64,000 nucleotides of DNA. Source: Corynebacterium sp. HMSC074A01. Its GTDB lineage: Bacteria > Actinomycetota > Actinomycetes > Mycobacteriales > Mycobacteriaceae. This document shows, in pieces, positions 28,134 to 38,520 of the stretch. Made by a program: the position numbers and the translations under genes. Under the pieces are notes generated by a model that was not told the DNA's origin, searched no databases, and was given only the letters and a program-made list of their open reading frames with translations. Position 1 is the stretch's first letter. Each line of letters opens with the position of its first letter. The stretch lies in NCBI RefSeq assembly GCF_001831515.1, contig NZ_KV825601.1:46351-110350 (forward strand). Reading direction: 5' to 3'.

Positions 28134-30089
28134 GTGCACCAACGTAAACGCTTGAACAGGGCGTCCACCCGGACCGCGCCCTGGCGTACCGCAATCCTGG
28201 CCGCACTTCTGACCGTGGCGATGGTCGTCACGGCCGCTTTCAGCGGCGACAACATCCTGCGAGTGCAATCCGTCGGCGGCCCGGATAAAGAGGTGTACAC
28301 GGATACCGCCTCATTCGCGTCCGGTAACGACACCACCGTCGACGACGCCGCCGTCAAGACCCAGGGCGGCGAAAAAGAAGTCCGCCGCGTGGTCAAGGAG
28401 TTCTCGCGCGACCGCGAGTTCACCATGTTTGGCCTGACCTGGAAGGGCGACCGCGACGTGGTCGCCTACGTGCGCGCGCAAAAGGCGGACGGCTCCTGGT
28501 CCGAGTGGTACGAGATGGACCACGCCGACAACACTGGTAGCGACACCTTCGGCACCGAGCCGATCTTTGTCGAGCCCACCAAGCGCATCCAGGTCTCCAC
28601 TGGCAACGTCGACCTGCTCGACGGCGGGCGCACCGACTCCAACGCGCCGACCACCGCTAAGGACATCGAAGCCGTCTTCCTCGACGGCGGCACCGGCACC
28701 TCTGGCGGTATCGCCCCGGCTGCGGATTCGTACACCCGCGGCATGCCCAAGGTGGTCTCCCGCGCGCAGTGGGGCGCAGGGGCCTCATCCAACCCCACGT
28801 ACACCGAGCCGGTCACCGCGGCGACGGTCCACCACACCGCGGGTTCCAACAACTACACCGAGGCGCAGGCCCCCGGCATCGTGCGCGGCATCTGGACGTA
28901 CCACGCACGGAACCTGGGTTGGGGCGACATCGGCTACAACGCGCTGGTGGATAAGTACGGCAACATCTACGAGGGCCGCGCAGGCGGCCTGGATCGCGCC
29001 GTACAGGGGGCCCACGTCGGCGGGTTCAACACGAATACCTGGGGTGTGTCCATGCTGGGCAACTATGAAACCGCCACCCCCACCACCGCGAGCGTCAACG
29101 CGATGGGCGAGATCATCGGCTGGAAGGCGGCCGTGGCAGGCTTCGACCCGATGGGCTCGAACTACCACTACGCCGACTTCAACTTCCGCGGCTCCCGCTA
29201 CTCGGCAGGCCAGGGCGCGATGTTCCCCAACATCAACGCGCACCGCGACTTCCACTACAACGCCTGCCCGGGCCAGAACCTCTACAACCGGATGGGCGAC
29301 ATCCGCCGCGTGGCCAACAACAAGTACAAAAGCCTCGGTGGTTCCCGCGGCCCCAGCGGAATCGTCGACTCCCTCCTGGGCGGCGGCAACGCCGGAACTG
29401 ACCCGAACAACCCAGACGTAGAAGCCACCGACACCACCGTCGGCGACCTCTCCTCCGCGCTCGGCTCCAGCGAGAGCAATACGCAGACCGAGACCGTCGT
29501 CAACGAGGACGGCACCACCACGACCGTGGTCCGCCCGGCAGAGGGCACGCAGACCAGCGGGCTTTCCCTGTCCGGGCTCGCGTCCGGCGACGCCGTGGCG
29601 ATCGCGGCTGCGGCCGGTACCCTACTCGGCCTGGTCATCCTGTACGCCAACTCCCGCGGCATGCTGCCCGGCGGCGCGAAGTCCGTCGCAGGTATGGAGC
29701 TCATGCCCGGCCTGACGGTGCAGCAGGTCACCCCGTACATCGGCCCGGCGCTGCAGACGCTTGGCAAGCAGGACCTGGCCAATGTCTGGTACCAGTTCGA
29801 GCCGACGCTTGGCGCGCTCGTCGCCGGTGTTGGCGGCCCACAGGTCGGCGGCCGCACCTATGCCTTCTACAAGGGCGGCGTGGGTATCCAGGACCGCCAA
29901 GGCCAGATCTTCACGCTGGCAGGCAAGATCGCGGACGCCTGGCTGCAGCAGGGCATGGATGCCGGCCCGCTCGGTATGCCGACGTCGCGCGAGCGCACGC
30001 TTGGCGACGGCACCGTGGCCGTCACCTTCCAGGGCGGTTCCATCACCTACAACCCGGTGCACAACGCGGTCAACATCACGACCAACTAG
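28134..30089 (+). CDS. Secreted N-acetylmuramoyl-L-alanine amidase / PGRP with LGFP repeat
   Basis: 651 aa from a GTG with AGGAG seven bases upstream. A basic N terminus and hydrophobic segment (about 18-36) mark export. An Amidase_2/PGRP domain (about 202-385) shows zinc-ligand regions VHHTAGSNNY and HRDFHYNACPG. After a Gly/Thr-rich linker comes a second hydrophobic stretch (about 485-500). One LGFP-type repeat (AWLQQGMDAGPLGMPTSRE) follows near the C terminus and is expected to tether it to arabinogalactan. It should cleave peptide stems from peptidoglycan. Confidence 0.88.
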   Translation: MHQRKRLNRASTRTAPWRTAILAALLTVAMVVTAAFSGDNILRVQSVGGPDKEVYTDTASFASGNDTTVDDAAVKTQGGEKEVRRVVKEFSRDREFTMFGLTWKGDRDVVAYVRAQKADGSWSEWYEMDHADNTGSDTFGTEPIFVEPTKRIQVSTGNVDLLDGGRTDSNAPTTAKDIEAVFLDGGTGTSGGIAPAADSYTRGMPKVVSRAQWGAGASSNPTYTEPVTAATVHHTAGSNNYTEAQAPGIVRGIWTYHARNLGWGDIGYNALVDKYGNIYEGRAGGLDRAVQGAHVGGFNTNTWGVSMLGNYETATPTTASVNAMGEIIGWKAAVAGFDPMGSNYHYADFNFRGSRYSAGQGAMFPNINAHRDFHYNACPGQNLYNRMGDIRRVANNKYKSLGGSRGPSGIVDSLLGGGNAGTDPNNPDVEATDTTVGDLSSALGSSESNTQTETVVNEDGTTTTVVRPAEGTQTSGLSLSGLASGDAVAIAAAAGTLLGLVILYANSRGMLPGGAKSVAGMELMPGLTVQQVTPYIGPALQTLGKQDLANVWYQFEPTLGALVAGVGGPQVGGRTYAFYKGGVGIQDRQGQIFTLAGKIADAWLQQGMDAGPLGMPTSRERTLGDGTVAVTFQGGSITYNPVHNAVNITTN

Positions 30090-30111
30090 GCACCAATCAG
30101 GCACCAATCAG
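30090..30111. repeat. Tandem 11-bp duplication
   Basis: GCACCAATCAG occurs twice head-to-tail, right after the amidase stop and running into the glpK stop codon. Probably replication slippage. Confidence 0.8.
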
Positions 30112-31580
30112 GCCAGGTCGTAGGAGCGGCGCACCGCGTCCTCCCACCGCGCCACAAGCCGGTCCCTTTCGGGGCCGGCCCACGTGTTTTTCCAGGTGGT
30201 GGTCTCGCCGAGGGACAGCGGGGCGTCGATAAGCTTGGCCCCAATGCCCGCCGCTGAGGCAGCCCCCATCACGGTGGTTTCCGTGTTGGCGGGGCGCTCG
30301 ACGTCGATGCCGAGGATGTCGGCCTGCAGCTGCATGAGCAGGTCGTTCGTGGTCATCCCGCCGTCGACGCGCAGCGCGGTTGGCTCGCCGCCCATCGCGC
30401 ACACGACTTCGCGGGCCTGCAGGCAGGTGGCCTCGAGCGCGGCGCGGGCGATGTGGCGGCGGTCCACGAAGCGGGTCAGGCCGGTGATCACCCCGCGCGC
30501 GTCCGGGCGCCAGCGCGGGGCGAAGAGGCCGGAAAAGGCCGGGACGATCACCACTCCGCCCGAGGTCTCCACCTGCGCGGCGAGCGTCTCGGACTCGGCC
30601 GCGGTGCGCAGCAGGCCAAGCTGGTCGCGCAGCCACTGGATGAGCGAGCCGCCGACGGCGACCGAGCCCTCCTGCGCGTACACGGGGGCCTGACCCTCGA
30701 TCTGGTAGGCCACTGTGGTGAGCAGTCCGCGCTCGCTGATCTGCGGCGTTTCACCCGTGTTGAGCAGCATGAACAGGCCGGTGCCGTAGGTCATTTTCGC
30801 CTGGTTCTCCGCCAGACACCCCTGCCCGAACAGGGCCGCCTGCTGGTCGCCCAACACGCCGGTGATCGGCACGCCCGCGAGCGGGCCCCGGCGGCGCACG
30901 GTGCCAAAGTGGCTGACCGAGGGCCGGATCTCCGGCAGGATTTCCGGCGGTACGCCAATCTCGCGGCACAGCTCCGGGTCCCACTCGAGGGTGCGCAGAT
31001 CCATGAGCAGGGTGCGCGAGGCATTCGTGACGTCGGTGACGTGCACCGCGTTCTCCGGTTCGCGGGCACCGCCGGTGAGGTTCCAGATCAGCCAGGTATC
31101 AATCGTCCCGGCGAGCAACTCGCCCGCCTCGGCGCGCTCTCGCGCCCCTTCGACGTTGTCCAGGATCCACGCCCACTTCGGCCCTGCCGGGTATGAGTTG
31201 TACAAAAGGCCCGTGCGCGCCAAGTACACGTCCTGTGTCGTGCCCGCGTCTGGTTTCGGGTTGGTGCGCGTGTCCTGCCACACGATCGCGCGGTGGATCG
31301 GGACGCCTGTGGCCTTGTCCCAAATCACGGCCGTCTCGCGCTGGTTAGTCAGGCCGAGGGCTGCGATGTCTTCTTCCGCGATGTCGGCCTCGGCCATCGC
31401 CTCGCTCAGTGCGCGGCGGGTGTTGCGCCAGATCTCCAGCGCATCGTGCTCCACCCACCCCTCGCGCGGCAGGTGCTGGGTGTGCTCGAACTGTGCCTGG
31501 GCGACGACGTTGCCGCGCGTATCCGTAAACACCACGCGGGTAGAAGTTGTGCCCTGGTCAATGGCCGCGATGAGAGACAT
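30108..31580 (-). CDS. glpK: Glycerol kinase
   Basis: FGGY-family kinase of 490 aa that phosphorylates glycerol to glycerol-3-phosphate. [11 protein letters not shown] phosphate-binding loop at the start, WDKATG..IVWQDTR, the [14 protein letters not shown] stretch, and [15 protein letters not shown]. The ATG at 31580 starts directly at the domain; the longer open frame is not used. Last of the serS-plsC-HAD-glpK run. Confidence 0.93.
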   Translation of the reverse strand: MSLIAAIDQGTTSTRVVFTDTRGNVVAQAQFEHTQHLPREGWVEHDALEIWRNTRRALSEAMAEADIAEEDIAALGLTNQRETAVIWDKATGVPIHRAIVWQDTRTNPKPDAGTTQDVYLARTGLLYNSYPAGPKWAWILDNVEGARERAEAGELLAGTIDTWLIWNLTGGAREPENAVHVTDVTNASRTLLMDLRTLEWDPELCREIGVPPEILPEIRPSVSHFGTVRRRGPLAGVPITGVLGDQQAALFGQGCLAENQAKMTYGTGLFMLLNTGETPQISERGLLTTVAYQIEGQAPVYAQEGSVAVGGSLIQWLRDQLGLLRTAAESETLAAQVETSGGVVIVPAFSGLFAPRWRPDARGVITGLTRFVDRRHIARAALEATCLQAREVVCAMGGEPTALRVDGGMTTNDLLMQLQADILGIDVERPANTETTVMGAASAAGIGAKLIDAPLSLGETTTWKNTWAGPERDRLVARWEDAVRRSYDLA

Positions 31581-31608
31581 GCCGCCAATTGTATGGGGCC
31601 GCTTGCGC

Positions 31609-32436
31609 TTAGAACCAGTGCTCCAGCACCTGTGCCACCCCGTCCTCCTCGTTGGAGGCGGTGACATAGTCCGCAGCGTCCAACAGTGCGGGCGCGGAAT
31701 TCGCCATGGCCACGCCCATCCCGGCCCAGGCGAGCATCTCTAGGTCGTTGGGCATATCCCCGAAAGCGATGACTTGGGAGGGCTCGATGCCGTATTCGGC
31801 CGCGAGCACCGACGCCCCGCTCGCCTTGTTGATGCCGGGGTGCGACAACTCAATGAGACCCTCGTCCATGGAGTAGGTCAGGTGCGCGTCCTCCGGCTCG
31901 ATCACCTGGGCGAGCAGGTCGAACATTTCCGCAGACTGCAGCTGCGGTGCGCGGACCAGCAGTTTGGCGGCGGGCTGCGAGGTGATCTCGGCGACAGTGC
32001 CGACGCCAAAGGCGGTGTCCCAGGCGTCTCGGTTGTACTCGGGTGTGGTGAGGAAGCACTCCTCCTCCGGGTCGAGCGCGCTCTGCCCCACGCGCTCCAC
32101 CCCATAGCCGTGTTGGATGTTCAAGGGGCGCAGCGCCTCGTCGATTGCCTCGACGACGCGGCCCATAGTCTCCGGCGCCAGCTCAAAGGAGCGCAGCACC
32201 GTGTCCTCTACGGGGTCGTAGACCACCGCGCCGTTCGCGCAGACGCACGTGGGAGCGATGGGCAGCTGGTCAAGCACCGGGAGCAGCCAGCGGTGGGGAC
32301 GCCCAGTGGCCAGGGCGAACTTTGCTCCCGAGCGCACCGCGCGAACCACCACGTCGCGCAGCCTTGGGGTCACCCGGCCTGCCGGGTTGATGAAGGTGCC
32401 GTCGATGTCGCTAATGATGAGCTGGGGAGCATGCAT
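31609..32436 (-). CDS. HAD-superfamily (Cof-type) phosphatase
   Basis: 275 aa. Motif I is [10 protein letters not shown], motif [10 protein letters not shown], and motifs III/IV are the late lysine region ([17 protein letters not shown]) and [16 protein letters not shown]. These make it a Cof/HAD-IIB hydrolase acting on small phosphorylated metabolites. It lies between plsC (6 bases away) and glpK, so a sugar- or glycerol-phosphate substrate is plausible but unproven. Confidence 0.88.
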   Translation of the reverse strand: MHAPQLIISDIDGTFINPAGRVTPRLRDVVVRAVRSGAKFALATGRPHRWLLPVLDQLPIAPTCVCANGAVVYDPVEDTVLRSFELAPETMGRVVEAIDEALRPLNIQHGYGVERVGQSALDPEEECFLTTPEYNRDAWDTAFGVGTVAEITSQPAAKLLVRAPQLQSAEMFDLLAQVIEPEDAHLTYSMDEGLIELSHPGINKASGASVLAAEYGIEPSQVIAFGDMPNDLEMLAWAGMGVAMANSAPALLDAADYVTASNEEDGVAQVLEHWF

Positions 32437-32442
32437 GGTCTC

Positions 32443-33306
32443 TCACGTGCCTTTCTTGGCCTGCTTCGCGGCCTTCTTTGCTTTGCGCTGCGCGCGTTCG
32501 CGCTCGTAGATCTCGGCCGCTTCCTCCAGCGTCGGGGCACCGCCGCCTAAAGAGGCTGGCACCCACTTATCACCGGGGGCGAAGGGCCCGAATTCCTGCT
32601 CGTATTCGGTGCGGGACTGCTCGAGCATGTGCTGCATCGTCTGCTTCAGGCGGCGGGTGTCCTCCTCCGCGTTGCCGCTGAGCGCAACCGGGGCGCCGTA
32701 GCGCACGATCACCGGCACGCCGCGCAGCTGCTTGGGCAGGTCCTTGGTCCAGATTCGGTGCGAACCCCAAATCACGCAAGGAATCAGCGGGGCGTCGGCC
32801 TGCGCAGCGATGCGCGCCGCGCCCGTCTTGAAGTCTGCGAGCTCAAAGGAGCGCGAGATGGTGCCTTCCGGGAAGATGCCAACGAGGTACCCATCGCGCA
32901 CGTTGCGCACCGCGGCGTCCACCGCCGAGGCACCGTTTTCCCGATCCACCGGCACGTGCTTCATCGCGCGCAGGATGCTCCCGAGCACGGGCTTTTCAAA
33001 CACGCTCTGCTTAGCCATAAAGCGCACGAGGCGCTCGCCGTGGACCAGGGGCCCGGTGCCGGTAAGCATGAAGTCGTAGTAGCCGGTGTGGTTGCCGGCG
33101 ATGATCGCCCCGCCGCGGGCGGGTATATGCTCCGCCCCCTCGATGCGCACGCTGATGCGCTGCAGCCGCAGCAGCCACTTAAACAGGTGCACTGTAAAGG
33201 GGTAGAGCCGCTCCTTTGACTCCTCCGGGTGCGCGGCAGGCTGCGTATAGGCCGCTGGTACCAGCAGGCCGTGCAGCTTCTTCATGGCGCGGGAGGTCAT
33301 GCTCAT
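32443..33306 (-). CDS. plsC: Lysophospholipid (1-acylglycerol-3-phosphate) acyltransferase
   Basis: PlsC-family acyltransferase with the NHTGYYD (NHx4D) catalytic motif and the FPEGTIS acceptor motif; 287 aa. It adds the second acyl chain in phosphatidate synthesis at the membrane. A lysine/alanine-rich tail closes it. The ATG follows the serS TAG with no gap, so translation is probably coupled. Confidence 0.88.
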   Translation of the reverse strand: MSMTSRAMKKLHGLLVPAAYTQPAAHPEESKERLYPFTVHLFKWLLRLQRISVRIEGAEHIPARGGAIIAGNHTGYYDFMLTGTGPLVHGERLVRFMAKQSVFEKPVLGSILRAMKHVPVDRENGASAVDAAVRNVRDGYLVGIFPEGTISRSFELADFKTGAARIAAQADAPLIPCVIWGSHRIWTKDLPKQLRGVPVIVRYGAPVALSGNAEEDTRRLKQTMQHMLEQSRTEYEQEFGPFAPGDKWVPASLGGGAPTLEEAAEIYERERAQRKAKKAAKQAKKGT

Positions 33307-34560
33307 CTACGCCCCGAGGACTTCCTTGCCTACCCACGGCTGCAGCGCTGCGGGCACACGGACGGAGCCGTCCGCCTGCTGGTTATTTTCCAGGATGGCC
33401 ACGAGCCAGCGAGTGGTGGCCAAGGTGCCGTTGAGGGTGGCCGCGGTCTGGGTCTTGCCGTTCTCATCGCGGTAGCGGATGTTCAGGCGGCGCGCCTGGA
33501 AGGTCGTGCAGTTCGAGGTAGAAGTCAGCTCACGGTAGGTGTCCTGCGAGGGCACCCAGGCCTCAGTATCGAACTTGCGGGCTGCCGACGAGCCCAGGTC
33601 GCCCGCGGCAACGTCGATGATGCGGTAGGGCACCTCCACGGCGGCCAACATCTCGCGCTCCAGACCGAGCAGTTTCTGGTGCATCTCCTCGGCGTCTTCC
33701 GGCTTGCAGTAGGCAAACATCTCGAGCTTGTCGAACTGGTGGACGCGCAGAATACCCCTGGTGTCCTTGCCGTAGGAGCCAGCCTCGCGGCGGAAGCAGG
33801 AGGACCAACCTGCGTAGAGCAGCGGGCCGTCGGAAAGGTCGATGATCTCGTCCTGGTGCAGGCCCGCGAGCGCGACCTCGGAGGTGCCGACCAGGTACAT
33901 GTCGTCGCGCTCGAGATAGTAGATCTCCTCGTCGTGCTCGTCGAGGAAGCCGGTACCCTGCATGATCTCGGGGCGGACCAGCACCGGCGGGACCATGAGC
34001 TTAAACCCGGCCTCGCGCGCCTTCTGCGCGGCCAGCATCAGCATGCCCAGCTGCATCCAGGCACCGTCACCAGCGAGGTAGTAGAAACGCGCGCCGCCGA
34101 TCTTGGTGCCGCGCTTCATGTCAATGATGCCCAGAGACTCACCAAGATCCAGGTGGTCTTTGACCTCAAAGTCAAACTCCGGCACCTCGCCGACGTGCTC
34201 GAGGACCACGAAGTCCTCCTCGCCACCGGCCGGTGCGCCCTGGGTGGGGTTGGGGATCTTGTACTGCAGCTCGTTGACCTTCGCCTCCGCTTCAGCCTGT
34301 GCGGCCTCCGCCTCCTTCACACGCGCCTTAAGCTCGTTGGAGCCCTCCAGCAGCGCGGGGCGCTCCTCCGGGGAAGCCTGGCCGATCTTCTTGCCAAAGG
34401 CCTTCTGCTCGCCGCGCAGCTCATCGGCAGCCTGGATGGCGCTGCGGCGCTTTTCATCAGCGGCAATGAGCTGGTCTACCAGGGCCGGGTCCTCGCCGCG
34501 GGCGGTTTGGGACTGGCGGACAACGTCAGGGTTTTCGCGCAGAAACTTCAGATCAATCAC
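33307..34560 (-). CDS. serS: Seryl-tRNA synthetase
   Basis: Class II aminoacyl-tRNA synthetase, 417 aa. An N-terminal coiled-coil arm ([12 protein letters not shown] ... [13 protein letters not shown]) is followed by class II motif 2 ([18 protein letters not shown]) and motif 3 ([20 protein letters not shown] region). The GTG at 34560 gives the canonical start (V/M)IDLKFLREN; the upstream frame is not conserved. Confidence 0.96.
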   Translation of the reverse strand: MIDLKFLRENPDVVRQSQTARGEDPALVDQLIAADEKRRSAIQAADELRGEQKAFGKKIGQASPEERPALLEGSNELKARVKEAEAAQAEAEAKVNELQYKIPNPTQGAPAGGEEDFVVLEHVGEVPEFDFEVKDHLDLGESLGIIDMKRGTKIGGARFYYLAGDGAWMQLGMLMLAAQKAREAGFKLMVPPVLVRPEIMQGTGFLDEHDEEIYYLERDDMYLVGTSEVALAGLHQDEIIDLSDGPLLYAGWSSCFRREAGSYGKDTRGILRVHQFDKLEMFAYCKPEDAEEMHQKLLGLEREMLAAVEVPYRIIDVAAGDLGSSAARKFDTEAWVPSQDTYRELTSTSNCTTFQARRLNIRYRDENGKTQTAATLNGTLATTRWLVAILENNQQADGSVRVPAALQPWVGKEVLGA

Positions 34561-34650
34561 AAATGCATACTCTACCTTGTCCCTCACAGCCGCGGCCGCG
34601 TCTGCACAAAAGCGGTGGACTGGTCATAACCAGCGGAGTAGGGTGGAAGT

Positions 34651-35370
34651 ATGATTACCGACGGCCCGACCCCAAAGCACGCCCAGTTGCGGGCGCTTTT
34701 GGAGCGCCGCTGCGCCGAAGAACTCAGCCCCGGTGATCTACTGCCCGGGGAACGCACCCTGGAAGAGGAATACGGGGTCTCGCGGATTACGGTGCGCCGC
34801 GCCATCGGGGATCTGGTCGCCGCGGGCAAGCTGCGTCGGGTGCGCGGCAAGGGCACGTTCGTCGCCCCCGCTCCCCTGGTCAGCCGCCTGCACCTGGCGA
34901 GCTTTTCGCAGGAGATGGCCCAGCAGCGGGTGAAGGCGGCGTCGGAAATCTTGCGGGCCACCACCGCCTTAGCCCCCGCGCAGGTCGCGGCCTTCTTCGG
35001 CACGAGCCCGGAGACCCCGCACATCCAGCTGCGCCGCCTGCGATTGGGCGACGGCGAACCCTATGCCGTCGATAACGCCTGGTACAACGCGCAGCTGGTA
35101 CCCGATCTGCTGGAGCAGGACGTCAGGCAGTCTGTCTACACGCTGCTCGAGGAGCACTACCGGTTGCCCATCACGGAGGCCGAGCAGACCGTCACCGCCG
35201 CCAGCGCCACCGAGGCCACCGCCCCGCTTCTCGACGTCGCGTGTGGCACCGCCCTGCTCCACATCGCCCGCTTCGCCCGCAGCGGTTCGCACGCGGTGGA
35301 GTTCTGCGCCTCCTTATACCGCTCGGACCGGTACTGGCTGACCACGCGCGTTGGACGCGAGTCCGCGTGA
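34651..35370 (+). CDS. farR: GntR-family (HutC/FadR-UTRA) transcriptional regulator, FarR-like
   Basis: 239 aa. The N-terminal winged helix is GDLLPGERTLEEEYGVSRITVRRA, and a UTRA effector domain fills the rest (QLRRLRLGDGEPYAVDNAWY). It is divergent from serS with a 90-bp gap, the same place as FarR in C. glutamicum, a fatty-acyl-responsive regulator of amino-acid genes. Naming relies mainly on this recalled gene order. Confidence 0.7.
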   Translation: MITDGPTPKHAQLRALLERRCAEELSPGDLLPGERTLEEEYGVSRITVRRAIGDLVAAGKLRRVRGKGTFVAPAPLVSRLHLASFSQEMAQQRVKAASEILRATTALAPAQVAAFFGTSPETPHIQLRRLRLGDGEPYAVDNAWYNAQLVPDLLEQDVRQSVYTLLEEHYRLPITEAEQTVTAASATEATAPLLDVACGTALLHIARFARSGSHAVEFCASLYRSDRYWLTTRVGRESA

Positions 35371-35388
35371 CGGGAATAGTATAGGGGC

Positions 35389-36438
35389 ATGGCTTCCAAT
35401 TCCAGCGCCGTGCGCGCGTTCTTCGTCGCCCTGCTTGCCGGGACGGTCGGCATGGGTTCGTACGCCATGACCACGGGCACCGATGCTGGCGGCAACGGCA
35501 CCGAAGGCGGCCAGCAGGCGCAGCACGGCGATGCAGCTCCCGCCCCATTTACCACTGCCGACCAGGGTTCCTGCCTGACCTGGACCGTAGGCGAAGGCGG
35601 GGCGATCAGCGGATTTGAGCAGACCGACTGCGCGGGCGAGCACCGCTTCGAGGTGGCCTCGCGCCAGGACCTGGCGGTCTACCCCACCTCCGAGTTCGGC
35701 GAGAACGCGCCGATGCCCAACCCGACGCGCCAAGCGCAACTGCGCGAGGAGCTGTGCGGTGCCTCCACCGTCCGCTACTTAGAGGGCCGCTACGACCCGC
35801 ACGGGCGTTACTCGATTGCCCCGATCCTGCCACCGGCGAGCGCGTGGGAGGCCGGGGATCGCACAATGCTGTGCGGGCTGCAGGAAACCGACCGTACCGG
35901 CGAGCCGATCCTGACCACCGGCCGCGTGGCCGAGCAGGACCAGGCCCGCACCTTCGAGCCGGGCGAGTGCGTGGCTATCGACGGGGCAAATAGTCTGTCC
36001 GTCGTGGACTGCGCCGCCGCTCACCAGATGGAGATCACCAGCAAGGTCGATTTGGCCCCTGTCTTCCCGGAAGGCACGCCTTCGGTGGAGGACCAGGACA
36101 AGCACCTGGGCGATGTGTGTACGAAGGCCGCCCACGACTACCTGGGCAGCGAGGAGAACCTGTACCAGATTTCGCTGCAGCCCTTCTGGACCACCCAGCA
36201 GCCGGCCGCGTGGGACGGTGGTTCGCACAGTGTGAACTGCGCGCTGGTCTTCTCCTCGCCGGAGGGAGGGTTCGCCGAGCTGACCGGCACCGCCACGGGC
36301 GGCAAGGAGGTCTTGCGTATCGACGGCAACCCGCCACCAGATCGCCCGAAGCGCCGCCCGCTGCGCGAGCACCAGGCTCCGCCGGCACCGGAAGCAGCGC
36401 CCCCGGCACCGCCGGCACCGGAGGAAGCCCCGCAGTAA
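35389..36438 (+). CDS. Septum-formation family exported protein
   Basis: 349 aa. A hydrophobic N-terminal segment (about 8-26) is followed by two repeats of the Septum_form pattern (GSCLTW..TDCAGEHRFEVA and GECVAIDG..VDCAAAHQMEIT), with paired cysteines suited to an extracellular fold. It ends in a Pro/Ala-rich tail. Exact function is unknown. Its stop overlaps the next gene's ATG. Confidence 0.78.
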   Translation: MASNSSAVRAFFVALLAGTVGMGSYAMTTGTDAGGNGTEGGQQAQHGDAAPAPFTTADQGSCLTWTVGEGGAISGFEQTDCAGEHRFEVASRQDLAVYPTSEFGENAPMPNPTRQAQLREELCGASTVRYLEGRYDPHGRYSIAPILPPASAWEAGDRTMLCGLQETDRTGEPILTTGRVAEQDQARTFEPGECVAIDGANSLSVVDCAAAHQMEITSKVDLAPVFPEGTPSVEDQDKHLGDVCTKAAHDYLGSEENLYQISLQPFWTTQQPAAWDGGSHSVNCALVFSSPEGGFAELTGTATGGKEVLRIDGNPPPDRPKRRPLREHQAPPAPEAAPPAPPAPEEAPQ

Positions 36439-36785
36439 TGGTGGAGGTGACCAACGAGGAGTTCGAGGCGATGATCAACGACGCGCTCGACACCATCCCG
36501 GACTCCTTTGCCCAGCACATGACCAACATGGTCATCTTGGCCCGCGACTACAACGAGGACCAGCCCGGCCTGCTCGGCCTGTTCGAGGGCGTGCCGCTGC
36601 CGGAGCAGCACTCCAACCACACCGGCTTCCTCCCTGATGCGGTGTTCATCTACAAGGAACCGCTCGAAGCGATGTGCGCCACGGTGGAGGAGCTACGCCA
36701 CGAGGTCAAGGTGACGGTACTGCACGAGGTGGGCCACTACTTCGGCATGGAAGAACACGAGCTGCACGAGCTCGGCTGGGGTTAG
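36438..36785 (+). CDS. Metallopeptidase family protein (minimal zincin)
   Basis: 115 aa with the zinc motif HEVGHYFGMEEHEL (HExxH...E), characteristic of the small actinobacterial zincin-like family. The ATG overlaps the preceding TAA by one base, and the stop overlaps the convergent pheA stop by four. Intracellular, substrate unknown. Confidence 0.85.
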   Translation: MVEVTNEEFEAMINDALDTIPDSFAQHMTNMVILARDYNEDQPGLLGLFEGVPLPEQHSNHTGFLPDAVFIYKEPLEAMCATVEELRHEVKVTVLHEVGHYFGMEEHELHELGWG

Positions 36786-37687
36786 CGCGCCCGCCCGCTG
36801 CGCACGGCTTCGACCCAATCCGTGGCCGCCGCGATGCGGGCATCGCGCACCGGCGTGGGCTCCCCCACCACGCGCGGCCAGGAGCCGAGGAAGCGGATGC
36901 GCGAGGCCCGCAGGTAGACCCCGCGCAGCGCCTCGGCCACGGGCGCGTCGTCAATGTGGCCGACGATGTCGGCAAAGAAGTTGTACGTGTTCGGCTCCTC
37001 GCGCGTTGGGCGCGACTCAATACGCGACAGGTCCACGCCGCGGTAGGCGAACTCCTGCAGGATGCCGACCAGGCTGCCGGGCTCGTTGACGGTCTGGAAG
37101 ACGATGGAGGTGCGGTCGTTGCCCGTGCGCTGCGGTGGGGTGTCCACAGGCCCGGCGAGCACGAAGCGGGTGCGCGCCGCCTCCAGGTCCGCCACGTTGC
37201 GGGCATGCACCTCGAGCCCGAAGAGCTCCGCGGCGCGCTCAGGGGCAGCTGCGACATCGGCACCGCCCTCGGCCACGAGCGCAGCTGCGGCCGCGTTTGA
37301 CGTCGCCGCCTGGAAGCTCGCCTGCGGGGCGTGCTCGCCCATCCACCGCTTCACCTGCTGGTAGGCGACGGGGTGGGTGGCAAACCGGTGGGCGTCGGCA
37401 AGCGAGGCTCCTGGGCGCGTCATGATTGCGAAGGCGATCTCGAGCTCGGTCTCTGCGAAGATCTGGACGCCCGGGGTGGCCAGCAGCGCGTCCGAGGTGG
37501 TGGTCACCGCCCCGTCGACGGAGTTCTCAATCGCCATCACGGCGCGCTCGGCGCGGCCTTCCGCGACCGCGGCGAGTGCCTCGGCGGGCGAGTCCACGGG
37601 CACGAGCTCCGCTTCGGGCAATTTGAAGGCGTGCACCGCCTGCTCGGTGAAGGTGCCGGCCGGTCCCAGATACGCGATTCGGGTCAT
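36782..37687 (-). CDS. pheA: Prephenate dehydratase
   Basis: Monofunctional enzyme (301 aa) of phenylalanine synthesis. It starts RIAYLGPAGTFTEQAV, has the catalytic-domain motif (TRFVLAG) and a C-terminal ACT domain with ESRPTREEPNTYNFFAD, the phenylalanine-sensing ESRP motif. Feedback inhibition by Phe is expected. Confidence 0.95.
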   Translation of the reverse strand: MTRIAYLGPAGTFTEQAVHAFKLPEAELVPVDSPAEALAAVAEGRAERAVMAIENSVDGAVTTTSDALLATPGVQIFAETELEIAFAIMTRPGASLADAHRFATHPVAYQQVKRWMGEHAPQASFQAATSNAAAAALVAEGGADVAAAPERAAELFGLEVHARNVADLEAARTRFVLAGPVDTPPQRTGNDRTSIVFQTVNEPGSLVGILQEFAYRGVDLSRIESRPTREEPNTYNFFADIVGHIDDAPVAEALRGVYLRASRIRFLGSWPRVVGEPTPVRDARIAAATDWVEAVRSGRAR

Positions 37688-37704
37688 GGGCTTAAAGTTA
37701 TCGC

Positions 37705-38439
37705 ATGCGCCGCCGACTCATCATCGAAATTATTCTCGTGCTCGCCGTCACCTTCGGTTCCAGTGGGCTTCGCTCGTGCCTCAAGCTTATCGACGCCTAC
37801 CTCACCGCCCCCTTAAACGAGCAGTCCACCACCCTGGTGCAGCCCTCTTCCTCCGTCAGCTGGCTAGACCTGGCGCTGCAGCTCACCTCTGCCGGCACGC
37901 TGGTGGCGTGGGGCGCGCTCGCCTGGTTTCTGCTGGGAAGCCGCTGGTGCTGGCCGAAGTGGAGGGATCTCGCGCACGGGGCGGGGCTGGCCGCCGTGAT
38001 CGGGTTGCCGGGTCTGGCGTTCTACGTGGCCGCGGTCCACCTGGGCTTGTCGAAGGTGGTGGTGCCCGCTACCGACGCGGTGCAGATCCCGACCTCGCTT
38101 ATCTGGGCCTTCGCCAACGGGTTTGGCGAAGAGGTCGTGGTGGTGGCCTACCTGGTCACCCGCCTTCTGCAGCTTGGTGCCCACCCCTGGCAGGTGGTAG
38201 CGGCCTCTTCGGCGCTGCGCGGCTCTTACCACCTCTACCAGGGGATTTCCGCGGGCCTGGGCAACATCGTGATGGGCGTGGTCTTCGCCGCCTACTTCCT
38301 GTGGCGGAACAAAGGCAAAGAGTCCGCGGCCGCAGACTGGATCGCGCCCGTGTGGGCGCTGGTGCTCGCCCACTTTCTCATCGACGCTGTGGCATTTATC
38401 GGTTACCCGCTTGTCGACCTCTCCCGGCTGGGGATCTAG
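37705..38439 (+). CDS. CPBP-family intramembrane glutamic protease
   Basis: 244 aa with about seven membrane helices. Conserved catalytic motifs are E142-E143 (FGEEV), H176 (RGSYHLYQG) and H223/D227 (AHFLID). These Abi/CaaX-like proteases cleave within the membrane; the substrate is unknown. It is divergent from pheA with a 17-bp gap. Confidence 0.88.
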   Translation: MRRRLIIEIILVLAVTFGSSGLRSCLKLIDAYLTAPLNEQSTTLVQPSSSVSWLDLALQLTSAGTLVAWGALAWFLLGSRWCWPKWRDLAHGAGLAAVIGLPGLAFYVAAVHLGLSKVVVPATDAVQIPTSLIWAFANGFGEEVVVVAYLVTRLLQLGAHPWQVVAASSALRGSYHLYQGISAGLGNIVMGVVFAAYFLWRNKGKESAAADWIAPVWALVLAHFLIDAVAFIGYPLVDLSRLGI

Positions 38440-38520
38440 CGGCAGCATTCCCGGCGAACTCCCAGCGCGCGGCGCTACGAACAGGTAGGCCACATCCGCC
38501 ACAGCCGTTACACTAAGTGC

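Noticed and set aside
30453..31743. Two long open frames antisense to glpK
   Set aside because: GC-driven shadows of glycerol kinase; no family resemblance.
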